The notes: generated from the letters alone by a model not told the origin. A stretch of DNA of 64,000 bases from Bacillus luti (GCF_001884105.1 NZ_MACI01000034.1:62001-126000); one strand, 5' to 3'. Shown: positions 25,153 through 34,590, counted from the stretch's first letter. Translations and numbers: made by a program.

Positions 25153-25782
25153 CTACTTAATTTGTTCCTTATACTCATGGTTAACAAGTACATACCATTT
25201 TCCTGTATCAAATTTTTCTTTATTAATCACGTAAACTTTACTTTCTCTCATTACCTCCCCTGGTTTTAATCCCTTAGTAAGAGTAGAGGTCTCGCCTTTT
25301 TCAACCGCATAAGTACTAGCTGCCCACACATCACTTTGGTAAGCATTATCATTTTCATCCACTAAATTCACTGATGGTAAAACGGCTAATTTCATCGGTT
25401 CGTTTGTGATATTTTTCCCTTCTGCTTCTACAACAATAAAGACATGTCCATCTTCAGGTTTTTGGAATCCTATACTTTCTTTACCAACCTTATCTCTTTC
25501 TACAACTCTTTTTACAGTTACATCAAATTTAGGTGTATGAAAATCCTTGTTTACAGCATACTCTTTTTCTTTTATTTTTGATTTCTCTTTTGTTTGTTCT
25601 GTATTTTTCTGCTTTGCATTCTCTTTCGTTTTCGCCTCATCAGTTGTTTGCACTTTCTTTTCTTCTTGTTTAGAATTGGTTTCTTTAGATTCTGAAGAAG
25701 TTTTGTCGGATGTATTGCCGCAACCAGATAAATTGAATACTAAAGCGCCACCTAAAATACATGTAGTAAATTTTTTCAACAT
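25153..25782 (-). CDS. DUF4352 lipoprotein
   Basis: A 209-residue lipoprotein: signal MLKKFTTCILGGALVFNLSG with lipobox LSGC, a Lys/Glu/Thr-rich linker (about 25-75), then a DUF4352 (immunoglobulin-like) domain with FDVTVKRVVERDKVG, HVFIVVEAEGKNITNEPM and a LKPGEVMRESKVYVI end. DUF4352 lipoproteins are common on Bacillus cell surfaces; their ligands are mostly unknown. The start follows AAAAAGAGATG. Confidence 0.82.
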   Translation of the reverse strand: MLKKFTTCILGGALVFNLSGCGNTSDKTSSESKETNSKQEEKKVQTTDEAKTKENAKQKNTEQTKEKSKIKEKEYAVNKDFHTPKFDVTVKRVVERDKVGKESIGFQKPEDGHVFIVVEAEGKNITNEPMKLAVLPSVNLVDENDNAYQSDVWAASTYAVEKGETSTLTKGLKPGEVMRESKVYVINKEKFDTGKWYVLVNHEYKEQIK

Positions 25783-25918
25783 CTCTTTTTATCCCCCAAT
25801 AACACGATATATAAATTCCTTACTTATCATAGCAAAAAATACCATATTAAATTGTTGCATCTTGTCGAATGATTAAGAATAATCAAGTTACTCCACGTCC
25901 TCTTTTATTATCAAGGTA

Positions 25919-25962
25919 AATATAAGTCTATATTGGGGTAGCATCAACATAGACTTATATGC
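25919..25962. repeat. Imperfect inverted repeat
   Basis: AATATAAGTCTAT and ATAGACTTATATG arms with an inner TTG/CAA pair. It has no U-tract on either strand and lies between divergent genes (lipoprotein left, 26080 gene right), so it may be a regulatory site. The rest of 25783-26079 shows nothing else. Confidence 0.45.
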
Positions 25963-26079
25963 TCTATAAAACCTGCTATAATAGTTTTTTACACCCTTAG
26001 CGTACAATTTTTAATTTTCGGTAATGTGACCATTTGAAGGATAATTGAAATATTAAGACCAACTGATAGAGGTGTTTGC

Positions 26080-26865
26080 GTGGAATTATTTGAGTATTAT
26101 AAAAAAAGAGGGAAGTTTAAGTGTTTAATTGGAACTGGGCTTTTTCTTTATGGATTAATTGGTATGTATAATACTTGGGGTAATATTAATTGGGGACCAG
26201 TAATCTTAATTATTATAGCTTCTCTTGTATTTTTTAGTATTGGATTTTGGCAATTAAGAAAAGGAAATTTACTAGAAAAAAATATAGTTAAAAATGATTT
26301 AACATTTTGGGATATTGATACTTATGTTTTGTTAGAATTACCCGGCAATAATAAACATTTAGGTTTATATACTCCTGATGGAAGATATGTAGCAGGAACA
26401 AAGATGATTTCTTCAACATTACCTATTTTAAAAAATAAAGAAGTTTTTGGATTGGAAGCAAGTGATGGAGAAATTCTTGCATATTTTCAAAGTGAAGTTG
26501 AAAATTATGATTGGGCTATTTATGATTCAAATTATAATTGTGTAGGTATGTTTAAAGAAAATATGATACAAGGATTTGGAATGGTACGTGGTTCTTTGAT
26601 GAATGAAAAAGAGATAAAAATTTCTGAGATAGAAGTGGAATTTGATTTTTTCGAAACGTCTTTTCATACAATGGATGATCGTATATTAATAAACTGCAAG
26701 AGGGGATATATGCCTTTAGAATGGAATGAAAGATTTAGCTTAAATGTACCGATTATTAAATTAGGTAATAATATTTCTAATGCTGAAAAAATATTTGGTT
26801 TAGGTATTCTTCTTTATATTTTAGAAACAATTAAAGTAAGAAAAAGTAGGATTTTTAATGATTAG
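26080..26865 (+). CDS. Membrane-anchored protein, possibly tubby-like C-terminal fold
   Basis: A 261-residue protein with two N-terminal membrane segments (about 15-33 and 40-60) and a soluble beta-rich domain (DGRYVAGTKMISS, GEILAYFQSEVENYDWAIYD, YNCVGMFKEN). The domain is reminiscent of the tubby/LURP-one group; the assignment is tentative. The start is GTG at 26080 behind AGAGGTG. It is transcribed opposite to the toxin array and differs from it in that the gene is intact. Confidence 0.55.
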   Translation: MELFEYYKKRGKFKCLIGTGLFLYGLIGMYNTWGNINWGPVILIIIASLVFFSIGFWQLRKGNLLEKNIVKNDLTFWDIDTYVLLELPGNNKHLGLYTPDGRYVAGTKMISSTLPILKNKEVFGLEASDGEILAYFQSEVENYDWAIYDSNYNCVGMFKENMIQGFGMVRGSLMNEKEIKISEIEVEFDFFETSFHTMDDRILINCKRGYMPLEWNERFSLNVPIIKLGNNISNAEKIFGLGILLYILETIKVRKSRIFND

Positions 26866-27009
26866 AATTAAATATTTATATTATGAAATTTATTGAATCT
26901 TTTATTAGAGATTACACCGCCGAAAGTGAAATATTGTATATTTTAGAATTACTTTACGTTTACTTCTTAAAATTGATGAACATTTGTTATGCCAGAACCA
27001 ACTGGAAAT

Positions 27010-27047
27010 GGAAACGGCAAGCGATTATACTCTGCTTGCCGTTTTTT
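27010..27047. terminator. Bidirectional terminator
   Basis: AAACGGCAAGC and GCTTGCCGTTTT arms around a 12-base loop, with A's on the left and T's on the right. It stands between the convergent genes at 26080 (plus) and 27047 (minus). Confidence 0.8.
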
Positions 27048-27427
27048 CATAGCTTCGTATGTATTTGAATTCCTTTCGCTTTCTCTTCTTCACCCTTCAC
27101 GCGTACAATTAAATCATATGATCCGGGTTTTGGCGCTTCAAAAGAAAGCAAACCTTCTTTTTGAGAAGTGACTTCTTCTTCATAAATGACCTTATCATCT
27201 TTTGTGACTTGCAATAAAATCGTACCTTCTTCAACTGCTGCCTCATAAGGAATTTCCACATTTCCTTTTTCAGCTTTAAGCGTTTGTACATCGTAATACC
27301 CCTGCAAAGAACCAATTGTTAAAGTCGTTTCGCCATTTTTTTGAACCTTTGTGACTTTTGTTGCTGTATTACATGCGCTTAACAATACAACAAGAGTGAA
27401 AATGAGAAATGAGCGAAGTAATTTCAT
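27047..27427 (-). CDS. Small lipoprotein with immunoglobulin-like domain
   Basis: A 126-residue lipoprotein: MKLLRSFLIFTLVVLLSAC contains the lipobox LSAC. The mature part is beta-rich (TTLTIGSLQGYYDVQTL, FEAPKPGSYDLIVRVKG), as in small carbohydrate- or protein-binding surface domains. Function unknown. AGGAAGGGGA precedes the ATG. Confidence 0.75.
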   Translation of the reverse strand: MKLLRSFLIFTLVVLLSACNTATKVTKVQKNGETTLTIGSLQGYYDVQTLKAEKGNVEIPYEAAVEEGTILLQVTKDDKVIYEEEVTSQKEGLLSFEAPKPGSYDLIVRVKGEEEKAKGIQIHTKL

Positions 27428-27586
27428 AGAGAGTCCCCTTCCTTTAAATATATTAAGGATAAAATATACAATCTAACATATCATTACAATTATAGTTGAA
27501 AAATAAGGAAAATTATATGACAAGAGATGCAAATATAAACAATCACTGACCATTAGTCTACAACCAATCCCACACCCCCGCACAAA

Positions 27587-27618
27587 AGAAAAAAGCACCA
27601 GGTCCCCCTGATGCTTCC
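27587..27618 (-). terminator. Terminator of the oligopeptide transporter operon
   Basis: Arms AAGCACCAGG and CCTGATGCTT form the stem; on the minus strand it is followed by TTTTTTC. It lies directly after the stop of the last operon gene. Confidence 0.8.
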
Positions 27619-27622
27619 CCCT

Positions 27623-28594
27623 CTAAAACAAATGACAAGCTACCTGATGCCCTTTCGCAATCTCCACCATTTTCGGTACTTCCTGTGCGCATTTTTCAGT
27701 GGCGAATTTGCAGCGCGTTCTGAATTTGCAGCCGGATGGTGAGTTGAGCGGGCTTGGAACTTCACCTTGCAGAGTGATTCGTTCTTTGCCTGCGTTTGTT
27801 GGGTCTGGTTCTGGCATAGATGAGAGTAGTGCTTGTGTGTATGGATGTGCTGGTTTTGTGTATAGGTCTTCGCTATCGGCAATTTCTACTATGTTTCCTA
27901 AGTACATGACTCCGATTCGGTCTGATATGTGTCTTACCATAGATAGGTCATGTGCGATGAATAAGTATGTGACGCCTGTTTCTTCTTGGATGTCTTGCAG
28001 CATGTTTACGACTTGCGCTTGGACTGAGACATCGAGTGCTGAGATTGGTTCGTCACATAGGATGAAGTCAGGTTTTACAGATAGTGCGCGCGCGATGCTG
28101 ATGCGCTGTCTTTGGCCTCCACTAAATTCGTGCGGGTAGCGATATAGATGTTCTTCTTTTAGGCCTACTTTTTTGAGTAGGTCTAGAATGATTTCTTTTC
28201 TTTCTTCGGCTTTGTAAGAGCCATGAATGTTCATCGGTTCGCTAATAATTTGGAATACGTTCATTGCCGGGTTTAATGATGCGTATGGATCTTGGAAAAT
28301 GATTTGCATTCGTTTTCGATATTCTTTTAGTTCACTTTCTTTTAAATTCGCAATGTCTTGTCCGTCGAATAAAATATTCCCTGAAGTGACGTCGTGTAAA
28401 CGAATGATGCTTCTTCCTGTCGTTGATTTTCCGCAGCCAGATTCCCCTACTAGCCCGAATGTTTCACCCTTTTTTATTGTGAAGCTTAAGTCGTCTACTG
28501 CTTTTAATTGCTCTGTTTTTCTGCCGAATAATCCTTTTTTAATAGGAAAATACTTTTTTAAGTTCCGTACTTCAATTAAGTTTTCTTCACGCAT
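27623..28594 (-). CDS. Oligopeptide ABC transporter ATP-binding protein (OppF/AppF type)
   Basis: A 323-residue ABC ATPase: Walker A GLVGESGCGKST, signature HEFSGGQRQRISIARAL, Walker B FILCDEPISALD, H-loop IAHDLS, and the C-terminal oligopeptide extension with three cysteines (GCKFRTRCKFATEKC), typical of Opp/Dpp ATPases. It energises peptide import as a heterodimer with the OppD-type protein. The ATG at 28594 follows AGGTG and overlaps the end of the upstream gene by 8 bp; the upstream GTG at 28603 is less likely. Confidence 0.93.
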   Translation of the reverse strand: MREENLIEVRNLKKYFPIKKGLFGRKTEQLKAVDDLSFTIKKGETFGLVGESGCGKSTTGRSIIRLHDVTSGNILFDGQDIANLKESELKEYRKRMQIIFQDPYASLNPAMNVFQIISEPMNIHGSYKAEERKEIILDLLKKVGLKEEHLYRYPHEFSGGQRQRISIARALSVKPDFILCDEPISALDVSVQAQVVNMLQDIQEETGVTYLFIAHDLSMVRHISDRIGVMYLGNIVEIADSEDLYTKPAHPYTQALLSSMPEPDPTNAGKERITLQGEVPSPLNSPSGCKFRTRCKFATEKCAQEVPKMVEIAKGHQVACHLF

Positions 28595-29588
28595 GGGAAA
28601 CACCTACTTTTTCATCGTTTAGCCAGCACATAGAGCGTCTTTCGTTTCCGATTTCAAAATATGGCGGACGTTCTTTTTCACAAATGTCCATCTTATGCGG
28701 ACAACGCTCTGCGAATGGGCAACCTTTCGGCGGATGTAGTAAGTTTGGCGTTACACCTTGAATTGGCGCGAGTCTTTCTTTCACGCCGTTCGATATTTTC
28801 GGCAAAGAGTTTAATAACCCTTTCGTATATGGATGGTTCGGCGATTGGAAAATATGAAGTACAGGTCCTTCTTCCATAATAAGCCCGCCGTACATTACAA
28901 TCACTCGCGTACAGTTTTGCGCGACGATTCCAAGGTCATGCGTGATGAGCAATAACGACATATTCGTTTCGTTTTTTAAGTTTTTCATTAAGTCTAGTAT
29001 TTGCGCTTGTATCGTTACATCAAGTGCTGTCGTCGGTTCGTCCGCAATGAGAAGGTCTGGGTTACAAGACATCGCCATTGCGATCATCACCCGCTGTTTC
29101 ATTCCGCCGCTTAGCTCATGCGGATATTGTTTTACCCTTTCTTCCGGTGAAGAAAGGCCGACTTGTTTTAACAAGTTAACCGCGATGCGCTCTGCTTCTT
29201 TCTTTTTCACTTTTTGATGCCTTATGATTACTTCTGTCATTTGCTTTCCAATTTTCACAACTGGGTTTAATGCCGACATCGGATCTTGGGAGATAAGTGA
29301 AATTTGATTTCCTCTAATAGAGCGTAATTCTTTTTCTGATTTAGAAAGTACGTTTTCATTTTGAAAAAGAATCTCTCCTTCTTTCACTTTCCCCGGAGAC
29401 GTAACGAGAGCCATAACGGATTTTGCCATAACGCTCTTTCCACTTCCCGATTCGCCAACAATCCCGACGACTTCCCCTTTTTTCAAACTAAATGAAACGC
29501 CGCGAACAGCTTCTACTTCGCCGCCCTCTATGAAAAAAGAAGTCTTTAAGTTTTTTACTTCTAATAGTTTTTCAGACACGCTTTTCAC
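28587..29588 (-). CDS. Oligopeptide ABC transporter ATP-binding protein (OppD/AppD type)
   Basis: A 333-residue ABC ATPase with Walker A GIVGESGSGKS, signature HELSGGMKQRVMIAMA, Walker B LLIADEPTTALD, H-loop ITHDLG and the cysteine-containing C-terminal extension (GCPFAERCPHKMDIC). It pairs with the OppF-type ATPase encoded downstream. It lies 18 bp after the OppC-type permease gene. Confidence 0.93.
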   Translation of the reverse strand: MKSVSEKLLEVKNLKTSFFIEGGEVEAVRGVSFSLKKGEVVGIVGESGSGKSVMAKSVMALVTSPGKVKEGEILFQNENVLSKSEKELRSIRGNQISLISQDPMSALNPVVKIGKQMTEVIIRHQKVKKKEAERIAVNLLKQVGLSSPEERVKQYPHELSGGMKQRVMIAMAMSCNPDLLIADEPTTALDVTIQAQILDLMKNLKNETNMSLLLITHDLGIVAQNCTRVIVMYGGLIMEEGPVLHIFQSPNHPYTKGLLNSLPKISNGVKERLAPIQGVTPNLLHPPKGCPFAERCPHKMDICEKERPPYFEIGNERRSMCWLNDEKVGVSHA

Positions 29589-29606
29589 TCCCCCTCACTT
29601 AAAGCA

Positions 29607-30458
29607 TTAGTTCTCATGATGAGCCCCTTTTGGTGCGAAAGCTTTTTTCAACGCTTCACCGATCACGTTAAAACTTAGTACTGTTAATAGAATAAGGAAC
29701 CCTGGGAAGAGTGTTAAATACCAAGCTTCACCGATATATCCTTGCGCATTATTTAGCATGCTACCCCAAGAAGAATCTGGTTCTCTAATACCTAATCCTA
29801 AGAAGCTAAGTGATGATTCCATTAAAATAGATGTCGCAATTGTTAATGTCGCGGCGATTATAATGGTCGATAAAATATTTGGAATGATATGTCTTACAAT
29901 AATCATAAATGACTTTTGCCCTGACACTTTTGCATATAACACGTACTCACGCTCTTTTACCGATAACGTTTCTGCCCTTACGATACGTGCGGTGTCCATC
30001 CATGTCAGTAATCCAATAATAAGAACAAGCGTTGTAATTCCTGGTTTTAAATACGCATTTAATAACAGCATTAAAAAGAATGATGGAATCGACATTAAAA
30101 CTTCAACAATTCGCATTAAGAAGTTGTCTAACTTTCCGCCAAAATATCCACTAATTGTTCCGACTGCGGTCCCGATTGTAATAGAAACAACCATCGCTAG
30201 AAAACCAACCGCAAGCGACACTCTTCCTCCATATAATGCTCTCGTTAAGTAATCCCTTCCGTAATCATCCGTGCCGAAAGGATGACTCATACCCGGTTCT
30301 TGTAAACGATCTGGAATCGACATTTTGCTAGGATCGTATGGCGATACGAATGCAAAAATTGATGCGATCGTTAAGACCGAAAGTATAATAACTCCCATTA
30401 CTACAAACTTATTTTTTGTAAAACTACTTTTTATCGTTTGAAATCTCCTATTATTCAT
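29607..30458 (-). CDS. Oligopeptide ABC transporter permease (OppC/AppC type)
   Basis: A 283-residue permease with about six membrane segments. It has the OppC N-terminal region (HPFGTDDYGRDYLTRALYGG) and the EAA loop that contacts the ATPases (ETLSVKEREYVLYAKVSG). It lies between the OppB- and OppD-type genes with short gaps, so it is one operon. Confidence 0.93.
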   Translation of the reverse strand: MNNRRFQTIKSSFTKNKFVVMGVIILSVLTIASIFAFVSPYDPSKMSIPDRLQEPGMSHPFGTDDYGRDYLTRALYGGRVSLAVGFLAMVVSITIGTAVGTISGYFGGKLDNFLMRIVEVLMSIPSFFLMLLLNAYLKPGITTLVLIIGLLTWMDTARIVRAETLSVKEREYVLYAKVSGQKSFMIIVRHIIPNILSTIIIAATLTIATSILMESSLSFLGLGIREPDSSWGSMLNNAQGYIGEAWYLTLFPGFLILLTVLSFNVIGEALKKAFAPKGAHHEN

Positions 30459-30464
30459 TCCAAA

Positions 30465-31415
30465 TCACCCCCTCATTCGAATGCGCGGATCTACTACGCC
30501 ATATAAAATATCAGCAATTAAATTACCGAGAATTAACATGAATGATGATAATAATGTGATTGCCATAATAATTGGATAATCAAATCTAAAAATAGCATTC
30601 ACCCCGAGCGAACCAAGTCCCGGCCATGAAAATACTGTTTCCGTAATAAATGCTCCGCCTACTAAACTTGGAATGGATAATCCGAAAATTGTAATGATCG
30701 GTATTAATACGTTTCGAAGTACGTGATTAAATAAAACGGATTTCTTCGAAGCGCCGTACGCATATTGAATTTGTACGTAATCTTCTTCTAATTGCTGAAT
30801 TGTGCTTGAACGAATATATCTCATATAAACAGAGACGTTTTGGAACGCAAGCACCATGCAAGGTAAAATGCCGTGCTGGACAATATCCCAAACAGAATCT
30901 TGACCGACTGTACGCATACCCATACTCGGAAGAAGATTCAACTTTAACGAGAATAAGTAGATTAATAGTAAAGCAAACCAAAAGACTGGCATTGAGATTC
31001 CTACATAAGAGATAAAATTCACAATGCGATCAAAGAACGAATTCTTTTTCACCCCTGTAAGTAGTCCAAGCGGGATTGCGATTACAAAGGAGACGACTAA
31101 AGATGACCCCATTAATCCAATTGTTGCGGGTAATCTTTCTGTAATAAGTTCTAAAACAGGACGATGATTTTGAAGTGAGTAACCAAAGTTCCCTGTTAAA
31201 ATATTTTTTAACCATAAAATATACTGCACGTAAATTGGTTGATCTAGTCCTAAGCTTTTGCGAATACGCTCGACATCAATTGGGCTCATATTCGGCGTTA
31301 CAAAGTTTCGAACCGGATCGCCCGGCGCTAGTTTTATTAATAGAAAAGAAATAATAGAAATAACAAATAAAAGCGGAATTGCATTTAAAAGCCTCTTTGC
31401 AATTACTTTATACAC
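30465..31415 (-). CDS. Oligopeptide ABC transporter permease (OppB/AppB type)
   Basis: A 316-residue permease with six membrane segments. The start (YKVIAKRLLNAIPLLFVISI), LAPGDPVRNFV, and the EAA loop (LEEDYVQIQYAYGASK) are standard for the OppB group. It is the first permease gene, 147 bp after the binding-protein gene, from which a hairpin and a repeat element separate it. Confidence 0.93.
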   Translation of the reverse strand: MYKVIAKRLLNAIPLLFVISIISFLLIKLAPGDPVRNFVTPNMSPIDVERIRKSLGLDQPIYVQYILWLKNILTGNFGYSLQNHRPVLELITERLPATIGLMGSSLVVSFVIAIPLGLLTGVKKNSFFDRIVNFISYVGISMPVFWFALLLIYLFSLKLNLLPSMGMRTVGQDSVWDIVQHGILPCMVLAFQNVSVYMRYIRSSTIQQLEEDYVQIQYAYGASKKSVLFNHVLRNVLIPIITIFGLSIPSLVGGAFITETVFSWPGLGSLGVNAIFRFDYPIIMAITLLSSFMLILGNLIADILYGVVDPRIRMRG

Positions 31416-31438
31416 AAACTTCCCCCCTCAAGATAGAG

Positions 31439-31529
31439 TGAAACTTTAATCAGCAGCGCTTCCACCTAACTTCCTCGCATTCGCCGAAGTTTGTGGTAGG
31501 AGTCTTACTGCCCATTAAAGCGGGATAAA
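31439..31529. repeat. Short interspersed repeat, copy A (bcr-like, 91 bp)
   Basis: Begins GTGAAACTTTAATCAG and ends GTCTTACTGCCCATTAAAGC with GGGATAAA. The same ends and a related interior occur in copy B at 37676-37828, which is longer by about 60 bp. It resembles the small bcr repeats known from the B. cereus group. It lies within the transporter operon, between the binding-protein and permease genes. Confidence 0.75.
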
Positions 31530-31558
31530 GAAGCTGATTTTCACCAGCTTCTTTATCG
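31525..31558 (-). terminator. Intra-operon hairpin between binding-protein and permease genes
   Basis: AAAGAAGCTG and CAGCTTCTTT arms around GTGAAAAT; on the minus strand it lies 5 bp after the stop of the binding-protein gene. A leaky terminator here would explain higher output of the binding protein than of the membrane parts, common in such operons. Confidence 0.7.
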
Positions 31559-31562
31559 TTTC

Positions 31563-33152
31563 TTATTTCACTTCATAAATCTTCGATAGATCTTCAAACA
31601 TTGTAACTGGAATTGCTTTTGCTTCTTTTAATCCATCAAACTTTTTATCTACTGCAATAACTGCTTTCGGATATGCGATTGGAAGATAAGGTAGATCTTC
31701 TCTCGCTGTATCTTGGATTTTATGGTAAAGCTCTGCGCGTTTCGTTTTGTCTGTTTCAACTGCAGCTTCTTCCCATAATTTATCGAAGTCATCATTTTTA
31801 TAACGTGCATAATTGTACTCAGCATTACTTAAGAATAAGCTCTTATATGAATCTGGCTCTGGTCCCATTATGTAACCACCGAATGTAATGTCATATTCTT
31901 TATTTTCTTTATCTAAGCCTTTTTCACTTGCTGCACTAGCATCTAATGCATTCAGCTCAACTTGTAAGCCAATTTCTTGTAATTTTTGCTGTGTATAAAG
32001 TGCTAAGCTTTCCATAATTTTATTATTCGTTACATACATAACACGTACTTTTTCTTTATCTTTCACACCAGCTTTTGCTAATAAATCTTTCGCCGCTTTT
32101 TGATCATACTTATACTCTTTAATATCTTTCGCATAATACATAGCGTCTGGTGTTAAGATTGAATTTGCCGGTTCTGCAAATTGACTAGAAACGAACGCTG
32201 AGTTAATCATTTCTTTCTTATCTAATGCATGCGCAATTGCTTGGCGCACTTCTTTCTTCTTCATAAGATCTGTATTATTGTTATAAGATAAGTAGAATAA
32301 TCTACCTTCTGGGAATGTCACCATTGAGAAGTTCCCTGTGCTATCTAATTTCTTAAAGTCTTGTGGCTCAATCATCTTCATATTGATTTGACCATTTTGT
32401 AGTGAAACATTTGCCGTATTACGGTCTTTTACAACGCGGTACACGATAGAATCTAATTTCGCTTTACCAGCAAAATAATCATCGAATCGCTCTAACGCAA
32501 CATATTCATCCGATTTAAACTCTTTGAATTTAAATGGACCTGATCCTACAGGCTGTAGGTTTTTCTTACTCTTCACTAAATCTCCTTCACCTTCAAATAC
32601 ATGTTTCGGAATTGGGAAGAAATCATTCATAACCCCTTCGAAAGATGCACTTACTTGTGGTAATACGAATTGAGTCGTTAGCTCATCCACTTTTTTCACC
32701 TCAAGTGGCTTTCCTTTAAAGATAAAGTTTTCACGGCTTGAACTATTTTGCTTCTCATCTAAAATTGATTGGAATGTAAATGCAATATCATCTGATGTAA
32801 TTTTCTTACCATCATGCCATTTCAAATTATCCTTTAATTTTAAAGTCCATGTTAATTGATCTTCTGAAGGCGTAAAGCTCTCAGCAAGAACAAACTTTTT
32901 CTTACCGTCTTCCATATGGTACAGCGGTGCATATAACGCTTGCTGCACAGTTAATGACACACGATCATTCGCATAAAGCGGATTCATCGTATCTGGATTG
33001 TCACTAACGCCAATTGTTAACGTTCCTCCATCTTTCGGAGTCCCTGACGTACTAGTTCCCGCTTGCTTGGAAGAATCTTTCTCCCCAGAACAAGCCGCTA
33101 ATGCAATAAGTAATATTAGGACAAATGGTAATGCAAACAACTTCTTTTTCAT
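31563..33152 (-). CDS. Oligopeptide-binding lipoprotein (OppA/AppA type)
   Basis: A 529-residue solute-binding protein of the peptide/nickel class: lipoprotein signal MKKKLFALPFVLILLIALAA followed by C (lipobox LAAC), a linker, then GGTLTIGVSDNPDTMNPLYA and LKWHDGKKITSDDIAFTFQ, typical of the SBP_bac_5 family. It captures peptides outside the membrane for the OppBCDF-type complex. It heads the five-gene minus-strand operon, and a 17-bp palindrome lies 27 bp before its ATG. Confidence 0.93.
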   Translation of the reverse strand: MKKKLFALPFVLILLIALAACSGEKDSSKQAGTSTSGTPKDGGTLTIGVSDNPDTMNPLYANDRVSLTVQQALYAPLYHMEDGKKKFVLAESFTPSEDQLTWTLKLKDNLKWHDGKKITSDDIAFTFQSILDEKQNSSSRENFIFKGKPLEVKKVDELTTQFVLPQVSASFEGVMNDFFPIPKHVFEGEGDLVKSKKNLQPVGSGPFKFKEFKSDEYVALERFDDYFAGKAKLDSIVYRVVKDRNTANVSLQNGQINMKMIEPQDFKKLDSTGNFSMVTFPEGRLFYLSYNNNTDLMKKKEVRQAIAHALDKKEMINSAFVSSQFAEPANSILTPDAMYYAKDIKEYKYDQKAAKDLLAKAGVKDKEKVRVMYVTNNKIMESLALYTQQKLQEIGLQVELNALDASAASEKGLDKENKEYDITFGGYIMGPEPDSYKSLFLSNAEYNYARYKNDDFDKLWEEAAVETDKTKRAELYHKIQDTAREDLPYLPIAYPKAVIAVDKKFDGLKEAKAIPVTMFEDLSKIYEVK

Positions 33153-33178
33153 ATTTCGACCCCTCTCGACTATTTACA

Positions 33179-33220
33179 CCTATAAGAAAACTCGGAATTA
33201 ATACCGAGTTTTCTTATAGG
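33179..33220. promoter_or_regulatory. 17-bp perfect palindrome before the peptide-binding protein gene
   Basis: Arms CCTATAAGAAAACTCGG (33179-33195) and the exact complement (33204-33220) flank an 8-bp spacer AATTAATA. It has no good U-tract on the minus strand, so it is not a terminator of the operon. It could be an operator or a 5' hairpin in the leader. The rest of 33153-33439 shows no other gene. Confidence 0.6.
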
Positions 33221-33439
33221 TTTTAAAATACCACTACCTGTATGTATTGTCAAACTTTTTCGCCAAGGTAGAAAGTTCGAAATCTACCAATTGAATTCTT
33301 GCGATAAACTATATTTATGCGGGGCGTAAAATAAAAAGACCACGAAAAAATGACCTCGCAAAATGGGTTGAAAAACTAGCAGTCTACAGAAAATTTCTCT
33401 AGAATGAGATTAAATACAAGAAATATTTAGGAGGTTATC

Positions 33440-33778
33440 ATGACATTTGATGAATTGAAAAAAAACAAACCAACAACCCTATGGATCGAGAGTGATGAAG
33501 ATGGGGAGTTTTTCACTGAAGAAAAGATAAGTGCAACAAATAAAGTGCTCGACTCTTACATTAACAATTTAGAGCAATTGGGAGAGAATCCAACCGAAGC
33601 CGCAATCATGCAAATCGTTGAAGAAGTAGTTATTAAAATAAATGAATTAAATATCGAACATGACCAATTTATCGAAACTATGGAAAGAGAAGATCTCTAT
33701 GAATTTATCGATACAGCAGCACAAATAGCTGGCTTAGAATCCGAAGAAGACATAACAGAAGAATGGCGAGAATGGTAA
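33440..33778 (+). CDS. Hypothetical acidic protein
   Basis: A 112-residue, strongly acidic soluble protein (MTFDELKKNKPTTLWIESDE at the start, ESEEDITEEWREW at the end), largely helical in appearance. The start is preceded by AGGAGG. It is intact and isolated, with its own short transcription unit. I do not recognise the family. Confidence 0.7.
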   Translation: MTFDELKKNKPTTLWIESDEDGEFFTEEKISATNKVLDSYINNLEQLGENPTEAAIMQIVEEVVIKINELNIEHDQFIETMEREDLYEFIDTAAQIAGLESEEDITEEWREW

Positions 33779-33821
33779 ACAAGCTGCATACTTGATGTCT
33801 ACATTTACTCCTTCATAAAAC

Positions 33822-33859
33822 TTTGTCCCTTCTTCTCCAATTGGAAAAGAAGGGACAAA
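33822..33859. terminator. Inverted repeat between convergent genes
   Basis: TTTGTCCCTTCTTCTCCAA pairs with TTGGAAAAGAAGGGACAAA with one mismatch and no loop beyond the centre. It serves as a terminator for the plus-strand gene ending at 33778 and the minus-strand gene ending at 33886. Confidence 0.65.
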
Positions 33860-33885
33860 CAAAGCCAATCAAATACCGATATATA

Positions 33886-34398
33886 TTAAAATCTCCACTC
33901 ATTTCCCATTACTTTAAAATACAGCTTTTCAAATCCCCTAAAATACTCACTGTACATACTTAACATTTCATTATATGTATGAATAACTTCGCTTAAATCA
34001 AAATGAACACCATCTTTAGCTAAGTCATAGCTATCATCTAGACTATATAATTCAAAGTATTCAGCCTCCCAATGTACCCCTCTGTTGACTAAAAGTCTAG
34101 TGGTGCATTTAATTGATTCTTCAATCGTCAGTTCCTGTTCTTTTAATTTTTCATGAATGATGGAAAGAGTTAATTTAACAGCGTATTCTTCGTCAACCGT
34201 GCTACTAAACTCAAATAACTTCCCTTCCATATCATCTATCTTTGCTTTAGACATTAAGGATATCTCAATTAATTCATATGGCGGACTGTCACTTCCTTCA
34301 ATTAATTTATCACACCATTGAATTACTTCAGCTTTGCTCCACAACCCACAGCAAAGCCCTAAGCCATAAATACGAGTTAATTTTCGAACTAAATCCAA
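33886..34398 (-). CDS. Hypothetical protein
   Basis: A 170-residue soluble protein with an all-helical look and a paired cysteine (GLGLCCGLWSKAEVIQW) near residue 16. It contains no motif that I can tie to a function. AGGTGAGAG precedes the ATG. Possibly an immunity-like or conserved cereus-group protein; not assigned. Confidence 0.65.
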   Translation of the reverse strand: MDLVRKLTRIYGLGLCCGLWSKAEVIQWCDKLIEGSDSPPYELIEISLMSKAKIDDMEGKLFEFSSTVDEEYAVKLTLSIIHEKLKEQELTIEESIKCTTRLLVNRGVHWEAEYFELYSLDDSYDLAKDGVHFDLSEVIHTYNEMLSMYSEYFRGFEKLYFKVMGNEWRF

Positions 34399-34562
34399 AG
34401 TCTCTCACCTGCATTTTTGTTTAATTTTAACAGAATATATGATACATCACATAAATTGAAATGCATACGCGCATTATAAACAAAAATAACACCACAATCT
34501 CAATGCATCTTCATGCACAAAAATATATGAATCGCCAAATAAAGTAACTTTTAATCCAAATT

Positions 34563-34590
34563 AAAAAGACCACCAAAAGGCAGTCTCTCA
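34563..34590 (-). terminator. Terminator after the ornithine cyclodeaminase-family gene
   Basis: AAGACCACC and GGCAGTCTC arms form a G-U-containing stem. On the minus strand it is followed by TTTTTAA and overlaps the stop of the gene. Confidence 0.65.

Noticed and set aside
27109-27315. 68-codon minus-strand frame overlapping the lipoprotein at 27047-27427.
   Set aside because: Same strand, other frame, no signal or ribosome binding site; the lipoprotein has a clear lipobox and start.
33179-33220. Palindrome as a terminator for a plus-strand gene.
   Set aside because: No plus-strand gene ends upstream, and the following TTTT is too short.
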